Positions 7,901-17,601 of a stretch of DNA of 64,000 bases are shown piece after piece. Under the pieces are notes generated by a model. That model was given only the letters and a program-made list of their open reading frames with translations. It did no database searches and was not told where the DNA came from. Source of the stretch: Nocardiopsis mwathae (GTDB taxonomy: Bacteria > Actinomycetota > Actinomycetes > Streptosporangiales > Streptosporangiaceae); the NCBI RefSeq assembly GCF_014201195.1, contig NZ_JACHDS010000001.1, forward strand, positions 1,550,001-1,614,000, written 5' to 3'. Numbering within the stretch: the stretch's first letter is position 1; each line of letters opens with the position of its first letter. The position numbers and the translations under genes are program-made.

Positions 7901-10093
7901 TTGTCCGGGGCGCAGCACAACGAAACGCGGGATGTCTCGGGCGCCGTCGCCCAGTCCGAGACCATGCGGGACGTCATCTTCAACCTCGCGCCCCCCGAAC
8001 CGCCACCCGCCGCGCGGCAGTTCCCGCGCACGGACCGCAGGTACACCAACCGTCTTGCCGAGCTACGCGAGGTGGACCGGGTGGTGGAGGACGTCGTCAG
8101 GCGTGGGCGGGGCGCCCGATACCTGCTCATCGGGCCGGAGGGCATCGGCAAGTCCGCGCTCATGGCCGAGATCGGCGCACGCAGCCGGGCCGACTTCGAC
8201 GAATCGCTCCACCTCGACCTCGCCGAGGTCCGCGACCGCGAGGGCAGCGCCGACTACGCCCAGGCGCTGCGCCGACTCCTCTTCGCACTCCACGACCGCA
8301 CGGCCGAGGGCCTGACCGACGTGGCCCGGCTGCGGCGGCGGTTCCAGGACATCACCGGTGGCCGGAGCCTGCTGCTGTTCCTCGACGACGTCGCCGACCG
8401 CGAGGAACTCGCGCTGTTCACCCCCGGCGAAGGCCGGTGCCTGCTGGTCGCCGCCTGCCGCCCCGGGTTCGTGGGCGCCGCCCTGGAGCAGCGCGACGGC
8501 GCCGAGGTGATCGAACTCGGCGCGCTCCGCACCCACGACGGCCTGCGGCTGCTGCGCGAGTACTCCGCCGTCGACACCCTCATGCGCGAGCCCGACGAAG
8601 CGGGCAGCGCCGAGGAACTGGTCGCTCTCTGCGGAGGCCTCCCCCTCGCCCTGCGCGTGGCCGCCACGCACCTCGACCGCCGCCCCGAACTCACCATCGG
8701 CGACCTCGTCGACGCGGTCCGGGCGCGCGTCTTCGCGGAGCCCGGGACCCCTTCGGCCCAGGCGGTCATCGAGCTGGGACTGGCCCGACTGAGCGCACGG
8801 GAGACCGAACTCATCGCCAGGGCCGCCGAGCACCCGGGCCGATTCTTCCCACCCGAGCTCGGCACCGCGCTCATGGGCCCGGACGGCCCCGACCTCATCG
8901 ACGGCCTGGTCGAAACAGGTGTCCTGCGGCCGACCGGGGCGTCCGGCTACAGCATCGCCGAGCTCGCGCGCCAGACGGTGCGCAGCGGCCCGGTCCGAGA
9001 CCCCGGCCGCGTCGCCGCCGACCGCGCCGCCATCCTGCGCTTCTTCGGGGTCGGCCACCGGCTCGCCGACCTGTACGGCAACGGCGAGCGGTTCCGTCTC
9101 GCCGACGTGATGGAAGCCGACGAGTCCACGGTCGCCCCGGCCGACTACCCGCAGCCGTTCGCGACCCCGGCCGAGGCGGGAGACTGGCAGGACCGGCATC
9201 TCGGCCACACCCCCGGCCTGATGCGGTCGGCCGTGGACATCGGCCGTCCTGCGGCCGCGCTGCTGCTCGCCGACCATACCTGGCCCGCCCACTACAACCG
9301 GCGCCGGTTGGCCGCGGGCACCGCCGTCTACGGCTACGCGGTCCGACTCGCCCGGACCCTCGGCCACCAGCACGCGCTGGCCCGGTGCCTGACCTACCTC
9401 GCCCGCCTCCACCTCGAACTGGAGGACAGGGACCGGGCCGCGGAGCTGCTGCGGGAGGCCGACGCCGCGGCGGACGCGTCCGGAGAACCGCTCAACCACG
9501 CCGTCGTCCTGGAAGCGCGCGGACTGCTCTACGGACGCGGCGCCTCCCCCGACCGGACAGCGGCCCGCGAAGCGCTCGCGGCGTCGCGCGCGATCCACCG
9601 CGAACGCGGCCGTGCGCGCGGTGACGTCCTGCAGACGTACCAGCTCGCCGAGGAGCACCGGAGAGCCGGTGAGCCCGACCGCGCACTGGAGGAGCTGCGG
9701 GACGCCGAAGCCAGGGCGGAGCGCCGCCTCACCGAGCTCGACCGCGCGGATGACCCCCGGCGGTCCGAACACCTCGTGCACGACTGGAAGCTCATCCAGG
9801 GCCGGGTGCAGCTCGCCCTCGCGCGCGTCCTGGACGCCCAGGGGCGGGCGGAGGAGGCCGAGCGCCGCGCGGAGGCGGCGCGCCGCGTGTTCGACGACGC
9901 CGGGCAACCCGTCAGGGAGGCGCGGGCGCTGCGCCTGCTCGCCGAGATCGCCGAACGGCGCGGGGACACCGAGTACTGCCGCGCCCTGCGGATCCGGACA
10001 CAGCGGCTCTTCGCCCACTACCACCTGGATGATGACGCCGCCGAGGTCCACCGGCGGATTCCGCCCCGGCCTGCCTCAGGGCCGACCGGCTGA
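7901..10093 (+). CDS. STAND NTPase with TPR repeats (NB-ARC-like)
   Basis: A 730-aa protein started by TTG with AAGGAG eight bases upstream. Residues 1-50 carry a QHNETRDVSGAVAQ segment and PPAARQFPRTDRRYTNR, like the linker found before many streptomycete NB-ARC domains. The NTPase has a Walker A GPEGIGKS (78-85), a Walker B LLLFLDDVA (157-165) and the GLPLA motif (about 242). Residues 440-720 are helical TPR repeats. No SARP, HTH or toxin domain is fused, so it is a sensor-switch protein without a visible effector. Such proteins serve in regulation or phage-defence signalling. It is convergent with the next gene, 12 bases apart. Confidence 0.8.
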   Translation: MSGAQHNETRDVSGAVAQSETMRDVIFNLAPPEPPPAARQFPRTDRRYTNRLAELREVDRVVEDVVRRGRGARYLLIGPEGIGKSALMAEIGARSRADFDESLHLDLAEVRDREGSADYAQALRRLLFALHDRTAEGLTDVARLRRRFQDITGGRSLLLFLDDVADREELALFTPGEGRCLLVAACRPGFVGAALEQRDGAEVIELGALRTHDGLRLLREYSAVDTLMREPDEAGSAEELVALCGGLPLALRVAATHLDRRPELTIGDLVDAVRARVFAEPGTPSAQAVIELGLARLSARETELIARAAEHPGRFFPPELGTALMGPDGPDLIDGLVETGVLRPTGASGYSIAELARQTVRSGPVRDPGRVAADRAAILRFFGVGHRLADLYGNGERFRLADVMEADESTVAPADYPQPFATPAEAGDWQDRHLGHTPGLMRSAVDIGRPAAALLLADHTWPAHYNRRRLAAGTAVYGYAVRLARTLGHQHALARCLTYLARLHLELEDRDRAAELLREADAAADASGEPLNHAVVLEARGLLYGRGASPDRTAAREALAASRAIHRERGRARGDVLQTYQLAEEHRRAGEPDRALEELRDAEARAERRLTELDRADDPRRSEHLVHDWKLIQGRVQLALARVLDAQGRAEEAERRAEAARRVFDDAGQPVREARALRLLAEIAERRGDTEYCRALRIRTQRLFAHYHLDDDAAEVHRRIPPRPASGPTG

Positions 10094-10105
10094 GTCCCCC
10101 GCCGG

Positions 10106-11938
10106 CTATCCGTCGGCTCCGAGAAAACGGAACTCGCGCGGGGGGGGGTAGGCCCTCACCTGCGTCTCGGCATCGCCTACGCCGACACGCACTCCGCGCC
10201 GCCAGGGGTGCCACGCCCTGCCGGTCCGCGCCCATCCGGCCGCCGCGGCGGCCAGTACGGCCGCGTCGAGCCGTCCTGACGGCGTCCGCGCGCGGAACCC
10301 GCGCCCGTCCCGGTCGACCAGCAGCGCCTGGCCGTCGCCCGTCGCGGCCGCGGCGAGGCGTGCCTTGGGGTACGTGGCGAGCCTGTCGTCGAGCCAGCCC
10401 ACCGCCTCGCGTTCGGACATCGGGCGCCGCCGCGACCAGGCGTGTGCGGACTGCCAGCGCGGCACGACGGTGTCCTCCGCGTCGACCACGAGCAGGCGGT
10501 CCGGGTCCGGTGCGGTGAGCGAGGGCGCGCCCGCCGGGAAGCGGCGCAGCATGACATCGGGGCGGCGCCCCCCGGAGGCACCCGCCGGGGTGGTGTACTC
10601 CACCTGCCACGCCGTGACGTCCTCGTACAGCACGTCCAGGTCCGGGAGCGTCGGGTAGTGTGCGGCCGTCGCCGGCTCGGACAGCCCGAGCAGCCCGTAC
10701 AGCAGGCCCCGCATCCGCTCCGCCGATCGGCCCTGGTGCTCGATCAGCAGGTCGGCGGTGGAGTGGGGGCGGCTCGCCACGGCCCGGTCGACCTGATCCT
10801 GCAGGTCGTCGTCGGGCGCGATGCGGCGGGCGCCGCGCCCGAACGTGAACAGCGGCGAAGCGGGATCCAGCTCGGCGTCGCCGAACGCGGCCAGGAGCAC
10901 CGGGCGGCCGAGCGCCGAGGCGTAGAAGGTCACCGACCCGTGGTCGCCGATGACGACGTCGGCCGCGATGAGGGCGGCCCGCCATCCCTCGTACGGCGGG
11001 ATGAGGATGAGCCCCGCCGCGATCTCGTCGGCGAACCACAGCTCCAGCATGGCCCGGCCGTGCCGGTACCAGACGTTGGGGTGGGCGATGAGGCCGACCC
11101 GGTACCCGTCGACGGGAAGGGCCGTCAGCAGCGCGCGGACGAGGTCGCGCTCCGCCCCCAGCAGCGAGTCCTTGTTCCAGGTCGACGACAGCACCACGAA
11201 TCTCCGGTCGCCGCCGTCCCCGGACACCTGACCGGATCCGGCCCCTCCGCCGCCGGTGCTTCCCCCGGTCCGCAGGGCGGCCCGGTAGCGGTCTCGGCGC
11301 CCCAGGTGCGCGAGCATCCGATCGAAGGTCGGGTCGCCCACGACCACACCGCGCCGCGCCGCCGGCGGGCACGTCCGGTTCAGGCGGGCGACCTGCTCGG
11401 CGTGCGAGAGGGCGATCCGGTCCGGGACGATCCGGCCGTCGTGCAGGAGTTGGGACGGGTCGAGCCCCGAGGCGGTGGTGAGCGAGCCCGGAGCCTCGCC
11501 GACGAGCCGGTTGTGGCCGACCCCGTGCGGCATCAGCACCAGCGGGGAGGCCACCTCGTGGAGCGGCCCCTTGGGGCTCGCCGCGAGCGCCAGGGAGAAG
11601 CGCCTCCCCTCGGTCCGCGCCTGTTCGGCCCGGACCTGCTCCCATGACACGACCCGGGCCACCCCCGCCTCCCGGAGGAGTCCCCGGACACCCGGCTCGG
11701 AGACCGAGCCCGGGTCCGGGAGGAAGGTGACCTGGATGCGGTCGTCGCCGCGGAAGAGCCCGATGACGTCGAGGAGCCGGTTGGTCGAGGGGACGCTCCG
11801 GGAGATCGCCAGGACCTCGTGATCGGCGGCGATCGTCCCCCAGGGGTCGTCGTGTCTGTCCACCAGGAAGCGGTGATCTCTCTCGTTCGGCCACCGCGCG
11901 CGTCGTGGGCCGTGCGGCGGCGCGCAGCGTCGGATCAC
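10106..11938 (-). CDS. CDP-glycerol glycerophosphotransferase-like protein
   Basis: A 610-aa protein with a GT-B-like organisation. The segment VVIGDHGSVTFYASALGRPVLLAAF resembles the donor-binding region of TagF-type CDP-glycerol glycerophosphotransferases, and VLSSTWNKDSLLG and LIAHPNVWYRHG recall their nucleotide-binding loops. The C-terminal 150 residues are unassigned. No signal peptide or membrane segment is seen. GTG 11938 is listed; GTG 11863 is an alternative and neither has a clear ribosome-binding site. A run of nine C residues (10140-10148 on the complement) encodes PPP near the C terminus. Biochemical role is not established. Confidence 0.6.
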   Translation of the reverse strand: MIRRCAPPHGPRRARWPNERDHRFLVDRHDDPWGTIAADHEVLAISRSVPSTNRLLDVIGLFRGDDRIQVTFLPDPGSVSEPGVRGLLREAGVARVVSWEQVRAEQARTEGRRFSLALAASPKGPLHEVASPLVLMPHGVGHNRLVGEAPGSLTTASGLDPSQLLHDGRIVPDRIALSHAEQVARLNRTCPPAARRGVVVGDPTFDRMLAHLGRRDRYRAALRTGGSTGGGGAGSGQVSGDGGDRRFVVLSSTWNKDSLLGAERDLVRALLTALPVDGYRVGLIAHPNVWYRHGRAMLELWFADEIAAGLILIPPYEGWRAALIAADVVIGDHGSVTFYASALGRPVLLAAFGDAELDPASPLFTFGRGARRIAPDDDLQDQVDRAVASRPHSTADLLIEHQGRSAERMRGLLYGLLGLSEPATAAHYPTLPDLDVLYEDVTAWQVEYTTPAGASGGRRPDVMLRRFPAGAPSLTAPDPDRLLVVDAEDTVVPRWQSAHAWSRRRPMSEREAVGWLDDRLATYPKARLAAAATGDGQALLVDRDGRGFRARTPSGRLDAAVLAAAAAGWARTGRAWHPWRRGVRVGVGDAETQVRAYPPPREFRFLGADG

Positions 11939-12174
11939 GGGGGTCTCGGAGGCGGCGACGGTGACGTCGGTGGCGGCAGGGACGTATCAGCCGACCAGGA
12001 TAGAGGAAGGGCGGATCGGTGCGGACCGGCGGGTGCCGCGCCGCCCCGGGGAGGCCGGGGCGGGAGTGGCGCAGGCGGGCGGCCCGGTCGCACGAGTCGC
12101 CGCATATGGGAACTCTGTGTAATCGTTCGGGTGTAGTGTGTCACGCGGTGGCGAATCGAGCCGGGGGAGTGATC

Positions 12175-13080
12175 GTGCGAGTCGTCGGGTCCGGTGCCTG
12201 GGCGGAGGAATGTCCGATCGGGGATGACGGGGGGCGCGAAGCGCACGACGGTGCGGGGGCGGCCCCCGCGGAGTCGTTGCACCCGCTGGACTTCGCGGCC
12301 AAGCCCCTCGTGCTCGACCGGCTGCGCGTGCAGGCCGGGGCGTTCTTCGACCTCATCCGGCCCGATCGTGTCTGGGAGGAGCCCACGGCCGCCGGGCACT
12401 GGGAGGTGCGCGACCTCGCCGCGCAGATGGTGGCGGTGACCACGCGCCACCTGGCCTGCCTGACCGCGCCCGCGAGCACGCGCCACGTCGAGCTGCCGCG
12501 GCTGGAAGGGCACGCGCGGCGCACCGACGAGGCGGTGATGGCGGCCCGCACCGTCAGCCGAGTCGACACCCTCGCCGCCCTGGGCGACCGCTTCGCCGTG
12601 GTCACCGCGCTGCTGGACAGCCTCGACGAGACCATGTGGACCCGACCGGTCGTCGCCCACCCGGTGTTCGGCCGCGTGCCCGGCGTCTTCTGCGCCGCCC
12701 ACCTCATCCTCGCCTCCACGGTCTACGCGTGGGACATCCGCGAGGGCCGCCGCCAGCGGCACGCGGTCTCGGCCGATGCCGCCGACATGGTGTCGCCGTT
12801 CCTGCCGAAGATCTGGCAGCTGACGCTGAAAGCGGCACCGGCCAGGCCGATCCGCGTCGGTGTGCAGGTCAGCGGGCGCAACGGCGCCGGGTACCTGGTC
12901 CACGTCGACCGCGCCGACGGCTTCCGCTGCACCATGGGCGATGCGTGGAGCGCACCCACCGTTCTGGAGTTCGACCCGGGGAGCTTCCTGCTGACGGTCT
13001 ACGGGCGGATCAACGGCGGGTGCGACTACGGCGACCTCACCCAGGCGCGCAGGTTCCGCAACCTGTTCTTCCGGATCTGA
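12175..13080 (+). CDS. Maleylpyruvate isomerase-family (mycothiol-dependent, DinB-like) protein
   Basis: A 301-aa protein with an N-terminal DinB/MDMPI-like four-helix domain: LDFAAKPLVLDRLRVQAG, AGHWEVRDLAAQMV, and the HLILASTVYAWDIREG segment. The C-terminal SCP2-like part includes FLLTVYGRINGG. Relatives use mycothiol as a thiol cofactor for isomerisation or detoxification. The substrate is unknown, and metal-binding histidines are not all evident. GTG 12175 was chosen for GGGGGAG five bases upstream. It is divergent from the glycerophosphotransferase-like gene. Confidence 0.65.
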   Translation: MRVVGSGAWAEECPIGDDGGREAHDGAGAAPAESLHPLDFAAKPLVLDRLRVQAGAFFDLIRPDRVWEEPTAAGHWEVRDLAAQMVAVTTRHLACLTAPASTRHVELPRLEGHARRTDEAVMAARTVSRVDTLAALGDRFAVVTALLDSLDETMWTRPVVAHPVFGRVPGVFCAAHLILASTVYAWDIREGRRQRHAVSADAADMVSPFLPKIWQLTLKAAPARPIRVGVQVSGRNGAGYLVHVDRADGFRCTMGDAWSAPTVLEFDPGSFLLTVYGRINGGCDYGDLTQARRFRNLFFRI

Positions 13081-13104
13081 CCCGGGCCGCCCGCGCCACC
13101 CGGC

Positions 13105-14439
13105 CTACTCCACGTCCGTCCGGTAGCGCGGGCGCAGCGCCCGCGCGCGCAGCGCGGCCAGGGCGGTGATCTCGCCGCCCTCGGTCAGCACCGGCGTGTC
13201 GTCCACCAGGCAGTCGTCGTCGAGCATGCCCAGCGACCACATCCGGAGCCGGAACCGCTGCGCTTCGCGTCGGATCGGCTCGGCGAGGTCGCCGCCGTCG
13301 CGGAACGCCCACCCCTCCTCGGCGAGGATCGAGGTGAGCCGCCGGATCAGCTCGTCCCCGGTGCTCGGTGCCGAGGTGAGCAGCACCAGCAGCTCCGCCT
13401 CCCGCACGGCGACGCCGAAGTCGGGCTCGCCGCCCTCACGGCCGATGACGGCGGCGGTGGCGGTCCGCCAGAAGGTGTCCGCGTCCTCCAGCATGTGCAG
13501 ACCCGTCTTGGTCAGGACCAGGAAGGTTCCGGCCCTGCGGATGGCGCGCATCTCCCGCTGCGCGAGCGAGCGCAGCGTGTGCAGCGGGACGACGTCGAGC
13601 TCGCGGTTGAGCGGGCCGGTGAGCCACTCACGCCACCCGAACAGGTCGACGGCCTCCGCGACCAGTGTCGGCGTGATGTAGTGCCGCGCTGTGAGCGGCA
13701 ACCGGTCGCGGCTGTGCCCCAGCATCCAGCCCAGCGCCCGCATGACCCCCTCGGGCACGGGGTCGGGCGCCGTGGAGGGGATGGCCAGCAGCCGCGGTGA
13801 GAGCTCTCCGGCGAGGGTCGAGCGTTCCCCGTGGCGTTCCACGACCCAGGTCTCCAGCCGCTCGGAGTGGATGCGCTCCAGCCAGCAGGCGCCGTCGAGT
13901 TCGGGTCGTCCCTGGGTGAGCCAGCGGGTGAGCAGCACTTCGCGGGCCTGCTTCCATCCGCGGCCGCCCACCCGCAGTTCGCCGGAGGCCAGCGCCAGGT
14001 CCAGGGCCGCCGCGCAGTCCCCGAAGGCCGCGTTCTCCTCGGGGCCCATGAGCGTGCCCCAGGTGTGCAGCGGGGTGGCGGTCGGAACCGAGCCGCTGCG
14101 CGTGGTGGCCTCGGTGTAGGCGGCCACACCGGCGTCGTGGCCCTCCTCCTCATAGATCCGCAGGATCCGCTCGGTGAGCTCGGACTCGCACAGCGCGGCG
14201 TAGCGTTCCAGTCCGTTCAGGTTGAGCAGGCGGCCGAGCGCATGGGCCACCTGGACGCGTTTCTCCGTGCTGATCATCCATTTGACCGGCAGGGCGTACC
14301 AGAGGAAGTCCTGCATGCGCAGCAGATCGATGCCCTCCAGGCCACCGCTGGACAGCCAGCCCATGGCGGCGGCCGCGTCTTCGGCGTGCTCCGGGTTCTC
14401 CTGGCGGAGTACCGTCAGCGCCTCTCGTTCGCTCAGCAT
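13105..14439 (-). CDS. Conserved-looking hypothetical protein, 444 aa
   Basis: I do not recognise the family. The protein is soluble, rich in Leu, Glu and Arg, and mainly helical, with no signal peptide or transmembrane segment. It opens with MLSEREALTVLRQENPEHAEDAAAAM, here cited only as the start region, and ends in an acidic patch with LDDDCLVDDTPVLTEGG. A segment TFLVLTKTGLHML resembles a winged-helix wing-like turn, which is weak. Strong third-position GC bias supports coding. The ATG is the only start giving a normal N terminus. It is convergent with the isomerase-like gene, 24 bases apart. Confidence 0.75.
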   Translation of the reverse strand: MLSEREALTVLRQENPEHAEDAAAAMGWLSSGGLEGIDLLRMQDFLWYALPVKWMISTEKRVQVAHALGRLLNLNGLERYAALCESELTERILRIYEEEGHDAGVAAYTEATTRSGSVPTATPLHTWGTLMGPEENAAFGDCAAALDLALASGELRVGGRGWKQAREVLLTRWLTQGRPELDGACWLERIHSERLETWVVERHGERSTLAGELSPRLLAIPSTAPDPVPEGVMRALGWMLGHSRDRLPLTARHYITPTLVAEAVDLFGWREWLTGPLNRELDVVPLHTLRSLAQREMRAIRRAGTFLVLTKTGLHMLEDADTFWRTATAAVIGREGGEPDFGVAVREAELLVLLTSAPSTGDELIRRLTSILAEEGWAFRDGGDLAEPIRREAQRFRLRMWSLGMLDDDCLVDDTPVLTEGGEITALAALRARALRPRYRTDVE

Positions 14440-15135
14440 GGCGCCAGTCTGCCGTGTCGTGTGCGCCGAAGTACACCAGCAGGGGGAGGTGTTCGCGGTT
14501 CTCTCGATGTGGTGTCGGCCGTGCCGCCGGTGGACGGAGGCGCGCAGGGCGGTCGTGGCCGACCATCGGGGCGCGGGGGAGGGATGCGGGCCGGGTGGGA
14601 ATGGGCCGGGACACCGACCTGCCCGGGCGTGGCGCGCGGGGGACCGCGGGAGAAGGCGGCCGGGGGTGCTGGCACCTCCGGCCAAGGGTGTGCCCGAGCC
14701 ATGGTGGCCGTTTGCACCGGCCGCGTAGGTTGAAGGCGTCGGCTCCGGTGGTGCGTATACGGGCATACCGGTGCCGGTTCTCCTGTCCTGCAGGGGCAGG
14801 GAACCGGGCACGTGTCCACGCCGCGACCGTCCGGCCGACCCGGCTCGTCCCCACAACGCACCACCCGCGGTTCCGCACGGCCTGAGTGCGGCCGGTCGTG
14901 CCTCCCGGCACGCCGATCCGACCGGCCCGCCCAGCCCCGCCCGCCGCCCCCCATGATCACCGGCCCCACCGCCCCTACCGCCCCTACCGACCCGCACGAT
15001 CCGCGTGGCCCGCCGACCGCCCCCACCGTCGGCACACATGGCCACGCAGCCCGCCGCGGCCGTCCCACCAGCTCTCGCCCCTCCCCCTGTCCCGAGCGCG
15101 TCGGGCACGGGGACCACCTGCCGAGGAGGAGAACA
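14440..15135. other. Long intergenic region between divergent genes
   Basis: About 700 bases between the 444-aa gene and the desaturase. Open frames here have repetitive arginine- or glycine-rich translations and no ribosome-binding sites, so none is called. Visible items are a CCGCAC/GTGCGG hairpin near 14873-14892 and a short CGCCCCTAC tandem duplication near 14970. A long 5' leader for the desaturase, or temperature-responsive control, is possible but not shown. Confidence 0.4.
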
Positions 15136-16215
15136 GTGCCCGCCACCGAAGTGAACCCCAGCCCGGCCGAGCCCGATGTCCGGACGGCACGACGCCCGGC
15201 GTCGGCCCGCGGAAGCGACTTCGCCCGGCTGTCGCGGCGCGTCGCCGAGGCCGGCCTGCTCGACCGCGCACCCGCCCACTACTACGTGCTGCGCCTCGGC
15301 CTCATCGGGCTGTTCTTCTTCGGCGGCTGGGCGGCCGTGTTCGTCCTCGGAGACTCCTGGTGGCAGATGCTCACGGCGGTCGTCCTCGCCGCAGCGTTCG
15401 GCCAGGTCGCGCTGGCCGCCCACGACCTCGCCCACCGCCAGGTGTTCCGGAACCGGGTGCCCAGCGAGGTGTGCGGGCGCCTCGTGGGCAACCTCGGCAT
15501 CGGCATGAGCTACGGGTGGTGGCAGGACAAGCACACCCGCCACCACGCCAACCCGAACCACGAGGACCTCGACCCCGACGTCAACCCGGACGTCCTGGTG
15601 TGGTCGAAGGACCAGGCCGCCGCGGCCTCGGGGGTGGCCCGGTTCGTCGGCCGCTACCAGGCCTTCCTCTTCTACCCCCTGCTCACGCTGGAGGGCCTGA
15701 ACCTGCACGCGCAGAGCGTGCGGGCGCTGTTCCAGCCCTACATGAAGAAGCGCGGGCTGGAGGCCGTGCTCCTCATCGGCCACTTCGCCGTCTACCTGGC
15801 CATCGTGTTCTCGGTGATGTCGCCGGACAAGGCGATCCTGTTCGTCGTCATCAACCAGGCGCTGTTCGGCGTCTACCTCGGCAACGTCTTCGCCCCCAAC
15901 CACAAGGGCATGCCCACCCTGAAGAAGGGCGAGAAGCTCGACTTCCTCCGCAAGCAGGTGCTGACCTCCCGCAACGTCAGGGGCGGCTGGTTCGTCGACA
16001 ACGCCATGGGCGGCCTCAACTACCAGATCGAACACCACCTCTTCCCGAACATGCCCACCCCGCACCTGCGCCGGGCACAGCCCATCGTGCGCCAGTACTG
16101 CGCCGAGATCGGCATCCCGTACCACGAGACGGGGTTCGTCCGCTCGCACGTCGAGGCGATGCGGCACCTGCACGACGCGGGCGCCCCCCTCCGCCGACCG
16201 GCGGGGGCCGTCTAG
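15136..16215 (+). CDS. Membrane fatty acid desaturase (acyl-CoA / linoleoyl-CoA desaturase family)
   Basis: A 359-aa integral membrane di-iron desaturase that introduces double bonds into acyl chains. All three histidine boxes are present: HDLAH (96-100), HTRHH (133-137) and QIEHH (297-301). The QxxHH form of the last box is typical of front-end/DesA3-like enzymes. Hydrophobic segments lie near 51-95 and 203-255. The GTG start follows GAGGAGGA at five to six bases. Electron donor genes are not adjacent. Expected role is adjusting membrane fluidity. Confidence 0.9.
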   Translation: MPATEVNPSPAEPDVRTARRPASARGSDFARLSRRVAEAGLLDRAPAHYYVLRLGLIGLFFFGGWAAVFVLGDSWWQMLTAVVLAAAFGQVALAAHDLAHRQVFRNRVPSEVCGRLVGNLGIGMSYGWWQDKHTRHHANPNHEDLDPDVNPDVLVWSKDQAAAASGVARFVGRYQAFLFYPLLTLEGLNLHAQSVRALFQPYMKKRGLEAVLLIGHFAVYLAIVFSVMSPDKAILFVVINQALFGVYLGNVFAPNHKGMPTLKKGEKLDFLRKQVLTSRNVRGGWFVDNAMGGLNYQIEHHLFPNMPTPHLRRAQPIVRQYCAEIGIPYHETGFVRSHVEAMRHLHDAGAPLRRPAGAV

Positions 16216-16404
16216 GGCCGCGCCGCCCCCAACCCCGTCCGAAACCGGCCCACCCGGATTGAGTACCCGTACTCAGGCGCCCGTGCGCCGGCCGCGATGA
16301 GATGGTTCCGGACAGCCGGGGTAGAGGTTGATCGACGGCCGCGAGCGGTCCGTGCCCGACCGGGAGGCACGGGCCGCCGCGGCGTCCGAGAGGGGACGGC
16401 GACG

Positions 16405-17523
16405 ATGTTCAGGGAAGGCCGGGGCGGCGACGCCGATGCCCGGGACGAGGTCTTGGGCCGACTGGTCGAGCAGGGGGTGGTCTCCGCCGGACAGGCGGCC
16501 GCGGTGGGCGAGGCTCTGGAGCGCGCCGGGATCGGGACAGGCGGCCGTGCGGCCGTCCGCTGGACGGAGATCGCCGGATACGCGGGCGGCGGACTGGTCC
16601 TCGCGGGTGTGTTCGCCCTGCTCGCCACGGCGTGGCAGGACCTCGGCGACACGGTGCGCGTGCTGCTGCTGGCCGCCATCGCCCTGGTCGCCGCGGTGGC
16701 GGGGGTCGCGATGGCCGGCGGGCCGCGCGCCGTGCTCGGCCCCGACTCCCTGGCCGGGCGGATCCGTCCGGCCCTGGCGGGTCCCGCGGTCCCCGTGGTC
16801 CGGCGCCGGGTCGCCGGAGTGCTGTTCGCACTGGCCGCGGTGGCCACGGTGTTCGCCGTCAACGTCGGTCTGGGCGAGTCCGAGGCGTCGTGGTGGGTCG
16901 CACTGCTCGGCGGGTTCGCGGTCGCCGCCGCCGGCTATGCCGCACTGCGCTCCGCCGTGGGACTGGTGGTCTGCTGGTGGATGAGCGGCGGGCTCGCCCT
17001 GGCGGTGTTCGATGCGGTCGCGCCCACGAGGGTCGGCTACGAGGTGTACCAGGGGCTGATCCTGTTCGCGCTGGGGCTGGTGTGGGGCGGGCTGGCGGTC
17101 GGCGGGGCGTTCGTCGAGCGCAGGCTCGGACTCGGGCTGGGCGCCGGGATGGCCCTGCTCGGTGCCCAGCTCCTGGTCGCCTGGGACGCGGCACCGGTGG
17201 CGGGCTACCTGCTCACCCTGGCCACGGCCGCCATCCTGCTGGGCTACTACCGGTGGGAGCGTGCCGCGGTGCTGCTGGTGTTCGGGGTCCTCGGGGTCAC
17301 CGTGGGGGTCACCGAGCTGGTCTGGGACATCACCGACGGCGCGATCGGCGCGGCGGCGATCCTGCTGACGGCCGGAGCCGTCCTGCTGGCCTCCTGCTGG
17401 GCGGGGATCCGGTTGCACGCGGGCGGCGCAGCACCGACCGGGCGGCCGGGCGCCGGCCCCGGGGACGGCGCCCCGGAACCGGACGCCCCCGAACCCGCAC
17501 CCGGAACCGACAGGGCCGAGTGA
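16405..17523 (+). CDS. DUF2157 multi-pass membrane protein
   Basis: A 372-aa membrane protein. A soluble N-terminal segment (LGRLVEQGVVSAGQAAAVGEAL) typical of DUF2157 proteins is followed by WTEIAGYAGGGLVLAGVF and about ten hydrophobic helices. The C-terminal 40 residues are Pro/Gly/Glu-rich and disordered. ATG 16405 follows AGGGGAC at good spacing. No catalytic motif is apparent and function is unknown. A strong hairpin begins at the base after the stop codon. Confidence 0.8.
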   Translation: MFREGRGGDADARDEVLGRLVEQGVVSAGQAAAVGEALERAGIGTGGRAAVRWTEIAGYAGGGLVLAGVFALLATAWQDLGDTVRVLLLAAIALVAAVAGVAMAGGPRAVLGPDSLAGRIRPALAGPAVPVVRRRVAGVLFALAAVATVFAVNVGLGESEASWWVALLGGFAVAAAGYAALRSAVGLVVCWWMSGGLALAVFDAVAPTRVGYEVYQGLILFALGLVWGGLAVGGAFVERRLGLGLGAGMALLGAQLLVAWDAAPVAGYLLTLATAAILLGYYRWERAAVLLVFGVLGVTVGVTELVWDITDGAIGAAAILLTAGAVLLASCWAGIRLHAGGAAPTGRPGAGPGDGAPEPDAPEPAPGTDRAE

Positions 17524-17547
17524 GGCGGCCCCGCACACGGGGCCGCC
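17524..17547 (+). terminator. Hairpin at the DUF2157 stop codon
   Basis: A perfect 10-bp stem GGCGGCCCCG/CGGGGCCGCC with a four-base CACA loop starts immediately after the TGA. It lies between the convergent DUF2157 and tex genes and can serve both strands. Confidence 0.8.
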
Positions 17548-17601
17548 CGTCCCACCCGCGACCGCGGGCGGAACGGGCGGCCCGGACCCGTTCGGGTTCC
17601 G

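Noticed and set aside
14440-15135. Several Arg- or Gly-rich open frames on both strands
   Set aside because: High GC makes long chance frames common; none has a ribosome-binding site, a domain or coding-like third-position bias.
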